Shown here: positions 17,604 through 26,722 of the stretch, in pieces | Layout: the number at the start of each line of letters is the position of its first letter | Position numbering within the stretch: the first letter of the stretch is position 1 | Assembly: GCF_000316115.1 (NCBI RefSeq) | Contig: NZ_JH993797.1 | Span: 3,334,486 to 3,398,485, forward strand | Origin: Leptolyngbya sp. PCC 7375 | GTDB lineage: Bacteria; Cyanobacteriota; Cyanobacteriia; Phormidesmidales; Phormidesmidaceae | Direction of reading: 5' to 3' | DNA length: 64,000 bases | Made by a program: the position numbers and the translations under genes | Notes under the pieces: generated by a model | What the model saw: the letters and a program-made list of their open reading frames with translations, nothing else | Databases searched by the model: none | Told to the model about the DNA's origin: nothing

Positions 17604-18323
17604 GTGGCTTCTCCCCCTATGGATAGTAGATACGGTGCCCGAGATAATTCAGCCAGCGAAAGTCTGATTGTAGCGGCTCCCTTTTTCAAGGACTTACCTG
17701 AAGCTACGGTTAAACAAGCAACCGCCCAGATCGTGACGCGCCGCCACCCTGCGGGCCAAGTGTTGCTGTTGGAAAATGACTGGGGCAACTCGGTTTATTT
17801 CATTTTGGATGGATGGGTCAAAATTCGCACTTATAACCTTGACGGTAAAGAAGTCACCTTAAACATTTTGGGTAAAGGCGAATTGTTTGGTGAAATGGCT
17901 CCCTTAGAAGAAGTGCCACGATCGACAGATGTAATTACGCTGGCAACCACTATGATTGGCAGCATGCCAGCCCAAGATTTTGTTAGCCTACTTAACACTG
18001 AGCCTCAAGCAGGCATTCGGCTAGCGAAGTTAATGGCACGACGGTTACGTCAGGTGAACCGTCGCCTTCGATTGCGAGAATCCGATAGCCAATCCCGCGT
18101 CGCCGATGTTTTACTGTTTCTGGCCGACGGACAGGGTACCCTCGGTTCCCAGGGAGTAGAAATTCCTAACCTACCCCATCGTGAACTCAGCAGCTTGAGC
18201 GGGTTAGCCAGGGAAACTGTCACTCGTGTGCTCAGCAAACTTGAAAAGAAGGGGCTGATTAATCGGGAACGGGACGTGATTCGCATCCCTTCGATCGATG
18301 CCCTAGACCGCCTGCTTGTCTAG
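17604..18323 (+). CDS. CRP/FNR-family transcriptional regulator (SyCRP1-like)
   Basis: 239 residues. N-terminal cyclic-nucleotide-binding beta-roll (about 25-145: AGQVLLLENDWGNSVYFILD, VTLNILGKGELFGEMAPLEE with the phosphate-binding-cassette-like ending VPRSTDVIT). C-terminal winged helix (about 165-235) with recognition segment HRELSSLSGLARETVTRVLS. The Arg-Ser/Thr in PRSTD is compatible with cAMP binding. The N-terminus (DSRYGARDN) resembles what I recall of Synechocystis SyCRP1, a cAMP receptor. It is not NtcA, whose effector region and helix differ. It is followed by a membrane protein and a CobT-like gene on the same strand at short spacing. Confidence 0.88.
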   Translation: MASPPMDSRYGARDNSASESLIVAAPFFKDLPEATVKQATAQIVTRRHPAGQVLLLENDWGNSVYFILDGWVKIRTYNLDGKEVTLNILGKGELFGEMAPLEEVPRSTDVITLATTMIGSMPAQDFVSLLNTEPQAGIRLAKLMARRLRQVNRRLRLRESDSQSRVADVLLFLADGQGTLGSQGVEIPNLPHRELSSLSGLARETVTRVLSKLEKKGLINRERDVIRIPSIDALDRLLV

Positions 18324-18377
18324 CCATCCTGCTTATCTGACGATTAAAATTTTGGTTAGGAGTTCATTCTCAACACT

Positions 18378-19181
18378 ATGGGGCAGCCAGAGGATTATCA
18401 GGCAGAGGCACAATCGCCGGATTTGGCTGAAAACAGCAACTCCACAAACTTTGACGACATTGATCTAGATAGCCCTTGGATAGAGGATGAGGATGGACCT
18501 CGTGTTCCTCCTATCATGCGGAAAGCCATGACGCCCCCTAGTGATAAGGGGCCTGTTGCCATGGTTGAAACTGCATTTTTGGCAAGTGCTGCCAGCCTCA
18601 TGTGGTTGATCAATCTGTATTTTCCACCCGGTCCATTGCTGCGCATTTTATTTCCGGTGCCGATTGCCATCGTATACCTGCGTCAGAATTGTCGCTCTGC
18701 ATGGATGACGACCTTGGTATCCGGTTTGCTACTTGCTATTTTGCTTGGGCCGCCCCGCAGTCTTTTATACGTTATTCCTTATGGCTTACTGGGTGTGCAG
18801 TTGGGGTATCACTGGCGACATCAAACCTCATGGTTAATTTCGCTACCCATAGGGGCATTCATCGTTACGTTAGGTATTTTCTTTCGGATCTGGCTGCTGT
18901 CATGGATGGCTGGTGAGGACCTTTGGGGATATCTTGTTGCTCAGGTCATCCAGCTGACTGACTGGATTACTAATCGCTTACTAGATTTTGGCCTGCTAGG
19001 ATTTGGAGCTATCGGCCAACTAAGTCCAGGCATTATTCAAACTGTGGCCATATTTATGGTGTTCTTTAGTAGCATTGTCTATCTCTTCACCGTGCATTTG
19101 ACCGCATGGCTTTTGTTAGAGCGGATGGGGATCGCCATACCATCACCTCCCCAGTGGGTACAGCAAATTCTTGAGGAGTAG
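18378..19181 (+). CDS. DUF2232-like multi-pass membrane protein
   Basis: 267 residues. An acidic soluble N-terminus (about 1-55) is followed by five to seven hydrophobic segments, including IPYGLLGVQLGYHWRHQTSW and VAIFMVFFSSIVYLFTVHLT. Size and topology resemble the YybS/DUF2232 family of S-component-like membrane proteins. No function can be read from the sequence. It starts 54 bp after the CRP-like gene and ends 15 bp before the CobT-like gene, so the three probably form one operon. Confidence 0.65.
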   Translation: MGQPEDYQAEAQSPDLAENSNSTNFDDIDLDSPWIEDEDGPRVPPIMRKAMTPPSDKGPVAMVETAFLASAASLMWLINLYFPPGPLLRILFPVPIAIVYLRQNCRSAWMTTLVSGLLLAILLGPPRSLLYVIPYGLLGVQLGYHWRHQTSWLISLPIGAFIVTLGIFFRIWLLSWMAGEDLWGYLVAQVIQLTDWITNRLLDFGLLGFGAIGQLSPGIIQTVAIFMVFFSSIVYLFTVHLTAWLLLERMGIAIPSPPQWVQQILEE

Positions 19182-19196
19182 ATTGATACTCCTACC

Positions 19197-20345
19197 ATGT
19201 CGTTTGATTCGCGCCATTCCTACCCCCTAATTGCCCACCACAGCAACACTGGAATTACCCAGCAGTGGCAACGGCAATATCAAGGACAAAGGCCTTGCTA
19301 TATATGCGTTTTAGGATTTACTGAAACAGCATTAGTTGCGGACATTTCAGCAGCTGGCAATAGCCCCCAAGCACGGATGATGACAGCGGTAGCCGATGCT
19401 GAATTTATCTATGCAGGGCCGAGTTCAGCGCCCCAGTATCCGCTACCTCCACTGACGGCGGGCGTATCACCAGCCCTACTCGCACGGGCGGTCATCACAG
19501 GCCAGGCAGTACCCGTGTATTTATTTAATGCTGGGCTGCCCCATTCTCTTAGCGTTCCTCACATAGATTTGGGAGGTGGAACGATTGCTCGTTGTGTTAG
19601 TTCTGGGCAGGCCCTCTCACCTGACACTGTCAGGACCCTCTTTAATACAGGTCTGAAATGGGGTGAAATCCTGGGACGTCGCTTTGCCCATAGCTATCTC
19701 ATTATTGGCGAATGCGTTGTTGCAGGCACAACCACCGCCCAAGCAGTGTTAACAGCACTGGGCTTTAATGTTGCTGGATTAATGGGGAGCAGCCACCTGA
19801 CCTGCAATCACGAGCAAAAAACTGCACTGATTAAAACAGGCTTGATGGCCCAACTTCTGAATAGTAAGCCATGGAGTGTATGGGATGCGATCGCAGCTGT
19901 CGGCGATCCAATGCAGCCATTTGTCTTGGGAATGACCATAGCCGCCAGCCACCACAGCGGTGTGCTGCTCGCTGGTGGCAGCCAAATGATTGCTATTTAC
20001 ACAATGCTACAAAAGCTAGGCCATCAATACCCATGGAACTTAAACAATGTCGTTATCGGGACAACTCAGTGGATCGTGAAAGATGCGACTAGTAAATTTC
20101 TGACACTAGCCCACACCGTTCCAACACCCCCCATCATGAGTAGTCAGTTTTCTTTCAAACAATCACGTTACCAGCAATTCAACTTGTTTGAACAAGGGTA
20201 TGTCAAGGAAGGTGTAGGAGCAGGGGGCTGTCTGATTGCAGGACATTTATATCAATCCTGGCAACAAGCTCAGACCTTAAACGCTATGGAAGCATTGTTA
20301 GAAAGCTGCCTTCAAATATCCGCACCACCACCCACGGCTCAGTGA
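19197..20345 (+). CDS. CobT-like nicotinate-nucleotide phosphoribosyltransferase (UPF0284 type)
   Basis: 382 residues. It resembles the cyanobacterial/archaeal branch of NaMN:dimethylbenzimidazole phosphoribosyltransferase, the enzyme that activates the lower base of cobalamin. Visible family-like features: Gly-rich AGVSPALLARAVITGQAVPV, an acceptor-like GECVVAGTTTAQAVLTALGF, and GVLLAGGSQMIAIYTML. Many cyanobacteria make pseudocobalamin with adenine as lower base, so the base used here is open. Last gene of the short operon with the CRP-like regulator. Confidence 0.8.
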   Translation: MSFDSRHSYPLIAHHSNTGITQQWQRQYQGQRPCYICVLGFTETALVADISAAGNSPQARMMTAVADAEFIYAGPSSAPQYPLPPLTAGVSPALLARAVITGQAVPVYLFNAGLPHSLSVPHIDLGGGTIARCVSSGQALSPDTVRTLFNTGLKWGEILGRRFAHSYLIIGECVVAGTTTAQAVLTALGFNVAGLMGSSHLTCNHEQKTALIKTGLMAQLLNSKPWSVWDAIAAVGDPMQPFVLGMTIAASHHSGVLLAGGSQMIAIYTMLQKLGHQYPWNLNNVVIGTTQWIVKDATSKFLTLAHTVPTPPIMSSQFSFKQSRYQQFNLFEQGYVKEGVGAGGCLIAGHLYQSWQQAQTLNAMEALLESCLQISAPPPTAQ

Positions 20346-20400
20346 TGCGATCCCATTCAACCTAGCAACTTCCGAACCTACCCATAGCATTCACTACGAT

Positions 20401-20766
20401 TTAATGTGCCCGATAGGCTAACAGCTGTTCCTCTAACGCAGCAATACGGTTATAAGCAGCCGTTAACTGAGCCGTCAGCCGCTGAACTTGAATCTCGGGA
20501 GATAGCGCCTGATTACCAGTCAACTGATCAAGACCGAAGTGGGGTTCATCATTCAAAATGTCCTTATGGTCAAAGGCTTCTTCTAAGCCGTTAGCCACCA
20601 TCCGCGCAGGAGGACTAACACCAAATTTAGGCCGACTACTGCCATCGCTAACCGCATCCTGGTGCACTAGCAGGTTAGACACTTTGCAGTCTATTTGCTC
20701 AAGGAGCTGATGCAAGGTATCTACCCGATCTGATAAATGCACTACTTTTTCTGGAGCAATATCCAT
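20401..20766 (-). CDS. Small coiled-coil protein, unknown
   Basis: 121 residues, no signal peptide or membrane segment. Short helical heptad-like stretches at both ends (VVHLSDRVDTLHQLLEQIDC, VQRLTAQLTAAYNRIAALEE) flank a polar middle. I do not recognise the family; a small cyanobacterial coiled-coil adaptor is a fair description. It is convergent with the CobT-like gene and monocistronic. Confidence 0.6.
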   Translation of the reverse strand: MDIAPEKVVHLSDRVDTLHQLLEQIDCKVSNLLVHQDAVSDGSSRPKFGVSPPARMVANGLEEAFDHKDILNDEPHFGLDQLTGNQALSPEIQVQRLTAQLTAAYNRIAALEEQLLAYRAH

Positions 20767-20964
20767 GAGCTAGCAAATCCTCAAATAACCCCTTCATCCT
20801 AAGAACGCCTAACCAATGAAGAGAGCTTATTACTTATTGATTTAACCTTTTGTTGTCAAGTTTGAAATCATAAAGAGATGAAATAAAAATCTTAGATTTT
20901 AATCTATTGTTCTTTACACTTTCCCCACAATGTCAGGCGATCTATATAAAAACGGGGAGATTCT

Positions 20965-21072
20965 ATGAAACCGTGCCATACTGTAGCGAAAGTACTCTTC
21001 CCAGGTGCATTTCTTCCTGATATTAAGGTTGTCACCAGCTATATAGCTTTTAGATGGTTATCAGGTACTTAA
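20965..21072 (+). CDS. Possible 35-residue peptide (weak)
   Basis: ATG at 20965 preceded by GGGGAG with a 5-base gap, and TATATAA about 20 bp further upstream. The product starts MKPCHTVAKVLFPGAF and has no recognisable family. It may be chance; reported only because the initiation signals are good for such a short frame. Confidence 0.22.
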   Translation: MKPCHTVAKVLFPGAFLPDIKVVTSYIAFRWLSGT

Positions 21073-21307
21073 TAAAGTACTTAATAATTAGATTTCAATT
21101 ACGTTTTTATCGAATTCATAGGGTATACTACCCATGCCACAATGTACATTGAAGCGTACATTTCCAGTCAGTGGATTTGATCAGGGGTGTTGCATTTATT
21201 AAACGCATTTGAGAAAACCATTTTCGAATAAAGGTTTTCCTTGAATCGCGTGCGGTAGTATAAGTAGACCTTGACACCGTAGCCAGGATAACCGCCATGG
21301 GTGTAGG

Positions 21308-21353
21308 GTCGTCCCGCAAGATGTTTGAACGTCGTCCAGAAAGATGTTTAAAC
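21308..21353. repeat. 23-bp tandem direct repeat upstream of membrane protein gene
   Basis: Two abutting 23-base copies (21308-21330 and 21331-21353) sharing GTCGTCC and AAGATGTTT; 20 of 23 positions match. They lie about 95-140 bp before the start of the following gene, a position suited to a transcription factor bound at repeated sites. Confidence 0.65.
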
Positions 21354-21448
21354 ACGGAAATAGACCGCAAACGTTAGTTTTAACCGATGCCGTAGGCCGT
21401 GACAGAGCTCAATAATAGTCGTGAACTGTCGGGGGCAGTTATTAATTA

Positions 21449-22135
21449 ATGTCACCCAAATCATCTATGACTGATACCACTGCGTTCGTTGCTGGGTGTG
21501 CAACGACCGGGGTAGCCGTTTTAGTATTGCTGTTAGCACGAGTTGGGTTTCAGACATCCTCCCCCGAAGCACAATCCAGCTCCACGACGTTAGAGGACGT
21601 GGTTCCGGTACCTCAGTCACCGATACAGACAGTTAATGAGGGTCTCAACGAAGACATTAAAGAAGAGCTAGATCGACAGCGCGACTTAACCGCCAAGCTA
21701 GAGAACCAGCTAGTACAGCAAGAAATGCTGGCTCGCAACTTAGAGAATCAACTCAAGCAGCAGCAGGAAGAAACACGGGCAGTGCTGTCACAGCTCAGGG
21801 AATATCAGCGTTCGGTCGATACCCTTTCTTTCCAAAATGGTCAGCTAGCTGCGGTCCAGTCTGAGCGAGACACATCCAATAGTAGTAATAATATTCAAAC
21901 CACCCTGTTATGGATTGGTGGGGGCCTCTTGCTAGTAATGGTTGTAGGCGGAGGCGTCATTATCCTCTGCATGATTTTAATTTCAGGACGTCGCCGTGAG
22001 GAACGCACCGTTCCAGTGGTATACCCTTTCCAAATGCCCGTTCCCCCCGCTGGCTATCGGTACTACGAGCAAGAGTTTCTACCACCGCCTGTTCGTCCCA
22101 AACGAGCTAATGCCACCTATTACGACGTGGACTAG
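21449..22135 (+). CDS. Two-helix membrane protein with coiled coil, unknown
   Basis: 228 residues: an N-terminal hydrophobic segment (about 10-30, FVAGCATTGVAVLVLLLARV), a Glu/Gln-rich coiled coil (about 60-135, with repeated LENQL(V/K)QQ), a second membrane segment (about 150-178, TLLWIGGGLLLVMVVGGGVI), and a short basic tail with YYEQEF and a Pro-rich end. This looks like a membrane-anchored, oligomerising protein, but I recognise no family. The following tRNA-Cys is on the opposite strand. Confidence 0.6.
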   Translation: MSPKSSMTDTTAFVAGCATTGVAVLVLLLARVGFQTSSPEAQSSSTTLEDVVPVPQSPIQTVNEGLNEDIKEELDRQRDLTAKLENQLVQQEMLARNLENQLKQQQEETRAVLSQLREYQRSVDTLSFQNGQLAAVQSERDTSNSSNNIQTTLLWIGGGLLLVMVVGGGVIILCMILISGRRREERTVPVVYPFQMPVPPAGYRYYEQEFLPPPVRPKRANATYYDVD

Positions 22136-22163
22136 GCTAGTTATATGAGTTTTGAATTGTAAA

Positions 22164-22234
22164 AGGCGGCACCCAGATTCGAACTGGGGATAAAGGATTT
22201 GCAATCCTCTGCCTTACCACTTGGCCATGCCGCC
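22164..22234 (-). tRNA. trnC: tRNA-Cys (GCA)
   Basis: On the minus strand the sequence folds as a 71-nt tRNA: acceptor GGCGGCA/TGCCGCC, D arm GCCAAGTGGTAAGGC, anticodon loop TTGCAAA giving GCA, T arm CCAGTTCGAATCTGG. The discriminator base is U, as required for Cys. The 3' CCA is not encoded. Confidence 0.97.
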
Positions 22235-22337
22235 GAATTGCCGAACTTAAATATATCAAATTCTCGTCGCGTTCTAACCTAGATTCGCCATTAAAGGCTA
22301 CTTTTCTTTTACAACAAGAAAAGTAGGTCGGCAAATA

Positions 22338-23216
22338 TCACCTCACTTTGACAAGCAGCTGTTGAATCATTCGGTTGGCTTGCGATGCATAACCACCACC
22401 AAATAGATTGAAGTGATTGAGTATGTGATAAAGGTTATAAAGAATTTTACGAGTAGGATAGCCGTCTGACAGCGGATAAACCGCCTCATAGGCATCGTAA
22501 AAGTCCCTTGGGAAACTGCCAAACAGCTCTGTCATTGCCAGATCGACTTCGCGATCGCCATAGTACGTAGCCGGGTCAAAAATCACCGGTTCACCTGCCG
22601 TTGTAATCGCCGCATTCCCAGACCACAAATCTCCATGCACCAGCGATGGCATGGGATCATGACCAGCCAACAGCTCAGGCAAAGCCGCTAGCAACGCATC
22701 CTGCTGAGGAAAAGCCCCCCCCCGTCGTTGAGCCAGACGAAACTGATACCCCAACCGCTGATCTCGCCAGAACACTAGCCAGCTTTCCTGCCAGTCATTG
22801 GGTTGATGAGTTTCACCAATGGTATTGATACGGTGCCAGCCAAACCCCAAATCGCTAGATATGCGATGCATGGCCGCCAAATGTTGTCCCATGGTTGCCC
22901 AGGCTGCGCCACGACTCCCCAGATCTAACCATTCCATTGCAATGTAGGAATTTGCTCCGGCCAATCCACAACAAACTGGCTGCGGTACCCGAATAGTCTG
23001 GCTGTTATACATTTCCTTGAGGCCATCCAGCTCAGCCTCAAACATGGCCAGTTTGCTAGCCTGATTCAACTTTACAAAAAATGTAGTTTGGCCATCGCTT
23101 AAACCATAGGCCTGGTTGATACACCCTCCACCGACAGATCGCGTCCGCTCTACCCGAAAGGACTGACCAGTCACGCGACTAATCTGAGCCGCAATCTCAG
23201 ACCACACTTCAGCCAT
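22338..23216 (-). CDS. Fructosamine kinase family protein
   Basis: 292 residues of the fructosamine-3-kinase/aminoglycoside-phosphotransferase fold. Visible motifs: the ATP-lysine region FFVKLNQ, the catalytic loop LVHGDLWSGNAAI with the HGD and Asn, and the metal Asp in PVIFDPATYYGDREVDLAMT. The family phosphorylates ketosamines on glycated proteins or low-molecular-weight ribulosamines, initiating their removal. It stands alone, downstream of the divergent tRNA region, with M16 upstream on the same strand 137 bp away. Confidence 0.93.
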   Translation of the reverse strand: MAEVWSEIAAQISRVTGQSFRVERTRSVGGGCINQAYGLSDGQTTFFVKLNQASKLAMFEAELDGLKEMYNSQTIRVPQPVCCGLAGANSYIAMEWLDLGSRGAAWATMGQHLAAMHRISSDLGFGWHRINTIGETHQPNDWQESWLVFWRDQRLGYQFRLAQRRGGAFPQQDALLAALPELLAGHDPMPSLVHGDLWSGNAAITTAGEPVIFDPATYYGDREVDLAMTELFGSFPRDFYDAYEAVYPLSDGYPTRKILYNLYHILNHFNLFGGGYASQANRMIQQLLVKVR

Positions 23217-23353
23217 ACCCTCTATCTCGAAACACTAAAATCATTCTCCCCCCAAGCAAACGGTTAAGGTCAGCCCCCTCACGCCCTAACCACCCCCCAA
23301 GACAATACCCTAGTGAATGTCCTACTCCCTGGCGTAGCAAACGCACTTATTAT

Positions 23354-24661
23354 CTAATTAGCCTCTGGATACAACCTCAACACGCCATAGGCATCAATGG
23401 GCAAATAGCGCTGTACGGCAGCTTGAACAGTCTCTGCATCAACTGTTTTGATAGCCGTTGGATAGTTCAGCGCATTTTCAATATCACCTGTCATTGCGTG
23501 GTAATAGCCATACATGCTGGCGCGATCGCTAGAGGTTTCATTACCAAACACATAACGATTAGACACCTGGGTCCGCACTCGGCTGAGCTCAGCCTCACTG
23601 ACTGGTTCCTCATGAAAACGCTGAATATGTTCTAAAACTGCCGATTCAACCGTATCTAGCTGCTCAATCGCCAAATTAGCAGAGATATAAAACACCCCTT
23701 GCTCACCATAGGTAATGTTACTGGTGGAAATACTATTCACTAAGGCTCGAGTTTCCCGTAAATCCTGAACCAAGCGAGTGGTGCGCCCCTGGCCCAAGAT
23801 TGAGGCTAGAACATCTAACGCATAGGTTTCAGACAGTTGTCGTAACCCAGGTACGCGCCAGCTCAGTACTAAGCGAGCCTGCTGTAGCGTTGCGTCGGCG
23901 TAATCAACCCGCGCAATCGATTCAAAGGGAGATTCAGGTGTACTGGCTGGCACACCCTCCAAGGGTCCTGTCAAAGCTTGTTGACGACGATTTGCTAAAG
24001 CCTGCTCAAAACTCTGTTCCACAATAGAAATTAGCTGATCGGTGGGCAAATCGCCCACAACCACAGCCGTCATATTTTGAGGTTGATACCAACGCCAGTG
24101 GAAATCTCGCATCTGCTCAGCAGATAGCTGCTCAATCACTGATGCTGGCCCTAAAACAGTGCGCCGATAAGGGAGCTGCTCAAAATTTAAGGCCATGGAG
24201 TGCTGGAATACACGCCGCCTGGGATTATCTTCTGAGCGACGGATTTCTTCTAAGATGACAGGCCGCTCACGTTCAAAATCGCCGTCATGCAGCTTGGCAT
24301 TGAGCAAGAGTTCCACCTGGAGCGGGGCTAGCTTCGCAAAATCCTTGGGAGCCGTCGTAATGTAGTAGTGAGTATAGTCCTGACTGGTGGCAGCATTGGT
24401 AATTGCCCCACGCTCCTCAATCAAGCGCTCAAATTCTCCACATTGAAGTTGAGGCGTACCCTTGAAAATCATGTGCTCCAGAAAATGAGCCATACCATTG
24501 ATGGCATCAGACTCTACCCGAGAACCTACCCCCAGCCAAATATTCAGGTTGACAGCAGCCGTCGGCATTTGCTCAGCAATAATCGTTAGACCATTAGCTA
24601 AGCGTTTTACAACGGGTTGATTAGTAATTTCAGAGAAAACCGACGTTGTAACCATGGGCAA
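23354..24661 (-). CDS. M16 family zinc metallopeptidase
   Basis: 435 residues, the size of a single processing-peptidase-like subunit. The inverted zinc motif HxxEH is at His59-Glu62-His63 (MAHFLEHMIFKGT), followed by the distal Glu region RLIEERGAITNAATSQDYTH. The C-terminal half is the usual inactive M16 domain (ARLVLSWRVPG, LGQGRTTRLVQDLRE). Predicted cytosolic or periplasmic peptide/leader degradation. No second M16 subunit lies next to it. M1 and M3 are both possible starts. Confidence 0.93.
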   Translation of the reverse strand: MPMVTTSVFSEITNQPVVKRLANGLTIIAEQMPTAAVNLNIWLGVGSRVESDAINGMAHFLEHMIFKGTPQLQCGEFERLIEERGAITNAATSQDYTHYYITTAPKDFAKLAPLQVELLLNAKLHDGDFERERPVILEEIRRSEDNPRRRVFQHSMALNFEQLPYRRTVLGPASVIEQLSAEQMRDFHWRWYQPQNMTAVVVGDLPTDQLISIVEQSFEQALANRRQQALTGPLEGVPASTPESPFESIARVDYADATLQQARLVLSWRVPGLRQLSETYALDVLASILGQGRTTRLVQDLRETRALVNSISTSNITYGEQGVFYISANLAIEQLDTVESAVLEHIQRFHEEPVSEAELSRVRTQVSNRYVFGNETSSDRASMYGYYHAMTGDIENALNYPTAIKTVDAETVQAAVQRYLPIDAYGVLRLYPEAN

Positions 24662-24747
24662 GCTAAAATTTCGTGATATTTCTATTTTTTTATTCTAGTC
24701 ATCTAGATACAGTAAAGTCTGGGTAAAAACAACCAAGGGAAACTTTT

Positions 24748-25455
24748 ATGGGCACTTGGATCAAGGAAACGGATAAGGCTATCTATCTGATGCAGGGGGG
24801 GTACTACATCTCCAAAATCTCCAAATATCCTTCTAAGTCAAACCCTAACGAAAAAGTGCTCAATATTAGTGGCATGAAATCGTGGTTTAGACGAGCTGAT
24901 TCCCCCCGAGGGATGACAGTTTCCCAAACTGGACCGGAGCCTAAGCCCATGCCAAGGCAAGTGGCTCCCCCCACCAGTCCCCCCACCAGTGGCGGCGGTA
25001 GCAGCACAAGACAAACGAATGCCAGCGGTGTAGGTTTGATCAAATCGTTTGAAGGGTTAAGGCTCAAGGCCTATCAAGATGCTGTTGGCGTATGGACCAT
25101 TGGCTATGGCACCACCCGAGGTGTAAAACCAGGGCAGGAAATTACTGATGCACAAGCCGAGGCATTACTTAAAACTGATTTAGACAGATTTGAGAAAGCC
25201 GTTAATCAAGCCGTCCGCGTATCAATTAATGACAATCAGTTTGCAGCCATTGTATCGTTTACCTATAACGTGGGCTCTGGCGCTCTGCGTAGCTCTACCT
25301 TGCTGAAGAAGCTTAATCGTCGTGATATCTATGGAGCTGCTAACGAGTTCCCTCGTTGGAATCGTGCTGGTGGTAGAGTATTGGCTGGTTTAACTCGGCG
25401 GCGGAATGCTGAGAGAGCCCTATTTTTAGGACAAGACTATCGACGTTTTCTATAA
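24748..25455 (+). CDS. T4-type lysozyme (GH24) with N-terminal extra domain
   Basis: 235 residues. The C-terminal lysozyme domain (about 94-232) carries the catalytic triad with T4 spacing: Glu102 (KSFEGLRLKAY), Asp111 (QDAVGVW) and Thr117 (WTIGYGTT). The N-terminal 55 residues (MGTWIKETDKAIYLMQGGYY onward) form a separate small domain, joined by a Pro/Ser/Gly linker (about 66-92). There is no signal peptide and no other phage gene nearby. It may be a domesticated endolysin. Peptidoglycan cleavage is inferred from the intact triad. Confidence 0.88.
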   Translation: MGTWIKETDKAIYLMQGGYYISKISKYPSKSNPNEKVLNISGMKSWFRRADSPRGMTVSQTGPEPKPMPRQVAPPTSPPTSGGGSSTRQTNASGVGLIKSFEGLRLKAYQDAVGVWTIGYGTTRGVKPGQEITDAQAEALLKTDLDRFEKAVNQAVRVSINDNQFAAIVSFTYNVGSGALRSSTLLKKLNRRDIYGAANEFPRWNRAGGRVLAGLTRRRNAERALFLGQDYRRFL

Positions 25456-25461
25456 GACTAA

Positions 25462-26352
25462 GTGCAGCGTCCGTTTCCCCGTTGGTTTATTCCCTATGCC
25501 TTTTTAACACCAGCGTTACTGGTGCTCGGTTTGACTGTCTTTTGGCCAGCGCTACAGGCGTTTTACTTAAGTTTTACTGAGTATGGCTATGACATCACCC
25601 AGCCTCCCCGATGGGTCGGGTGGGCTAATTTTGTGCGTCTATGGCAGGACGAAACGTTTTGGAAAACCCTGGGTAATACATTGGTTTATCTGATGGGCGT
25701 AGTGCCCATACTTGCGATCGCACCCTTGATCCTAGCCATTCTAGTCAACCAGAAACTCAAGGGCATGAATTGGTTTCGCGTAGCCTATTACACCCCAGTC
25801 GTCATTTCCATGGTAGTTGCTGGCATCGCTTGGCGCTGGCTCTATGCCGAAACTGGACTATTTAATCAGGTACTGTCCAGCTTAATCGGGCAGACCATCC
25901 GTATCCCCTGGTTGACCAGCCCTAATCTGGCACTATTTAGCGTCATGGCAGTCACCATTTGGAAGGGATTAGGTTACTACATGGTGATCTACCTGGCCGG
26001 ACTACAGGGCATTCCAGTAGATCTCTACGAAGCTGCTGCCATCGACGGCTCTGACCGCTGGCAAAAACACTGGGATATCACTCTGCCGCTAATGAGTCCC
26101 TACATGTTTCTTGTGGCAGTGATTTCCGCTATATCAGCGACTAAGGTATTCGAAGAGATTTACATCATGACCCAAGGGGGTCCCCGTAGTAGCTCAAAAA
26201 CCGTCGTTTACTACGTCTATGAGCAAGCGTTTGTAGACCTCGAGATGAGCTATGCCTGCACTATTGGCCTGGTACTTTTCATCCTAATCTTGACCCTATC
26301 TCTTATCCGACTTCGCATCGCTCCCGAACAAGATACAAAGACATTACTTTAA
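25462..26352 (+). CDS. Sugar ABC transporter permease (MalF/UgpA type)
   Basis: 296 residues with six membrane segments. The permease EAA loop is clear: YEAAAIDGSDRWQKHWDITL. The GTG start is 6 bp after the lysozyme stop, with only a weak ribosome site. No cognate MalG-type permease, binding protein or ATPase is adjacent, so partners must be encoded elsewhere, as often happens in cyanobacteria. The substrate cannot be read; osmolyte sugars such as glucosylglycerol/trehalose or glycerol-3-phosphate are possibilities. Confidence 0.9.
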   Translation: MQRPFPRWFIPYAFLTPALLVLGLTVFWPALQAFYLSFTEYGYDITQPPRWVGWANFVRLWQDETFWKTLGNTLVYLMGVVPILAIAPLILAILVNQKLKGMNWFRVAYYTPVVISMVVAGIAWRWLYAETGLFNQVLSSLIGQTIRIPWLTSPNLALFSVMAVTIWKGLGYYMVIYLAGLQGIPVDLYEAAAIDGSDRWQKHWDITLPLMSPYMFLVAVISAISATKVFEEIYIMTQGGPRSSSKTVVYYVYEQAFVDLEMSYACTIGLVLFILILTLSLIRLRIAPEQDTKTLL

Positions 26353-26356
26353 AACT

Positions 26357-26722
26357 CTACAACGCTTCAGAAAAAGCAACACCTCTGGTTTCCACCGCAT
26401 CCACACCATCGACAGAGAGGGCTAAATCAACAATTTTACTGAGCTTATACGGAGAGCCTAGTTGACCACTTAAAACCACAACGCGCCCACGCTGGCGAAC
26501 TTTCAAGCGTTCTGCAGAACTATCCACATAGTTGCTTAGACAGTGGGACACTCGCTTAGATAAACCATAATAATCAAACTCCCCATGCAAACCGATCCGT
26601 TCTGGTGGAATAGAAGAGAACCAACGACATCGACCAACTTCACTATCAGATAGCTCGCAGGTCCTATATCCGCCACCTAGAGTAGTTACAACAGCCACGC
26701 CATTCATAAGCCACCTTGACAC
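26357..26722 (-). CDS. BON-domain-like small protein
   Basis: 121 residues. The C-terminal part (about 60-118) has the BON pattern LKVRQRGRVVVLSGQLGSPY ... ALSVDGVDAVETRG, seen in osmotically inducible and phospholipid-binding proteins. The N-terminal part (Cys/Trp containing, 1-55) is not recognised. It is convergent with the ABC permease, 4 bp from its stop. Function unknown. Confidence 0.65.
   Translation of the reverse strand: MSRWLMNGVAVVTTLGGGYRTCELSDSEVGRCRWFSSIPPERIGLHGEFDYYGLSKRVSHCLSNYVDSSAERLKVRQRGRVVVLSGQLGSPYKLSKIVDLALSVDGVDAVETRGVAFSEAL

Larger units (their letters stand above)
20767..21448. other. 680-bp intergenic region
   Basis: It lies between the divergent small coiled-coil gene and the 228-residue membrane protein. 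It is AT-rich at the left and holds a possible 35-codon reading frame (20965-21072) and a 23-bp tandem duplication (21308-21353), listed separately. A minus-strand open frame at 21128-21370 starts with TTG, has no ribosome site and runs through the tandem repeat, so I do not call it a gene. Confidence 0.5.

Noticed and set aside
17604..18323. NtcA
   Set aside because: The CRP-family protein lacks the NtcA effector region and recognition helix; it fits the cAMP-receptor-like SyCRP branch better.
21128..21370. 80-codon minus-strand open frame
   Set aside because: TTG start, no ribosome site, reads through the tandem repeat; its product has no recognisable feature.
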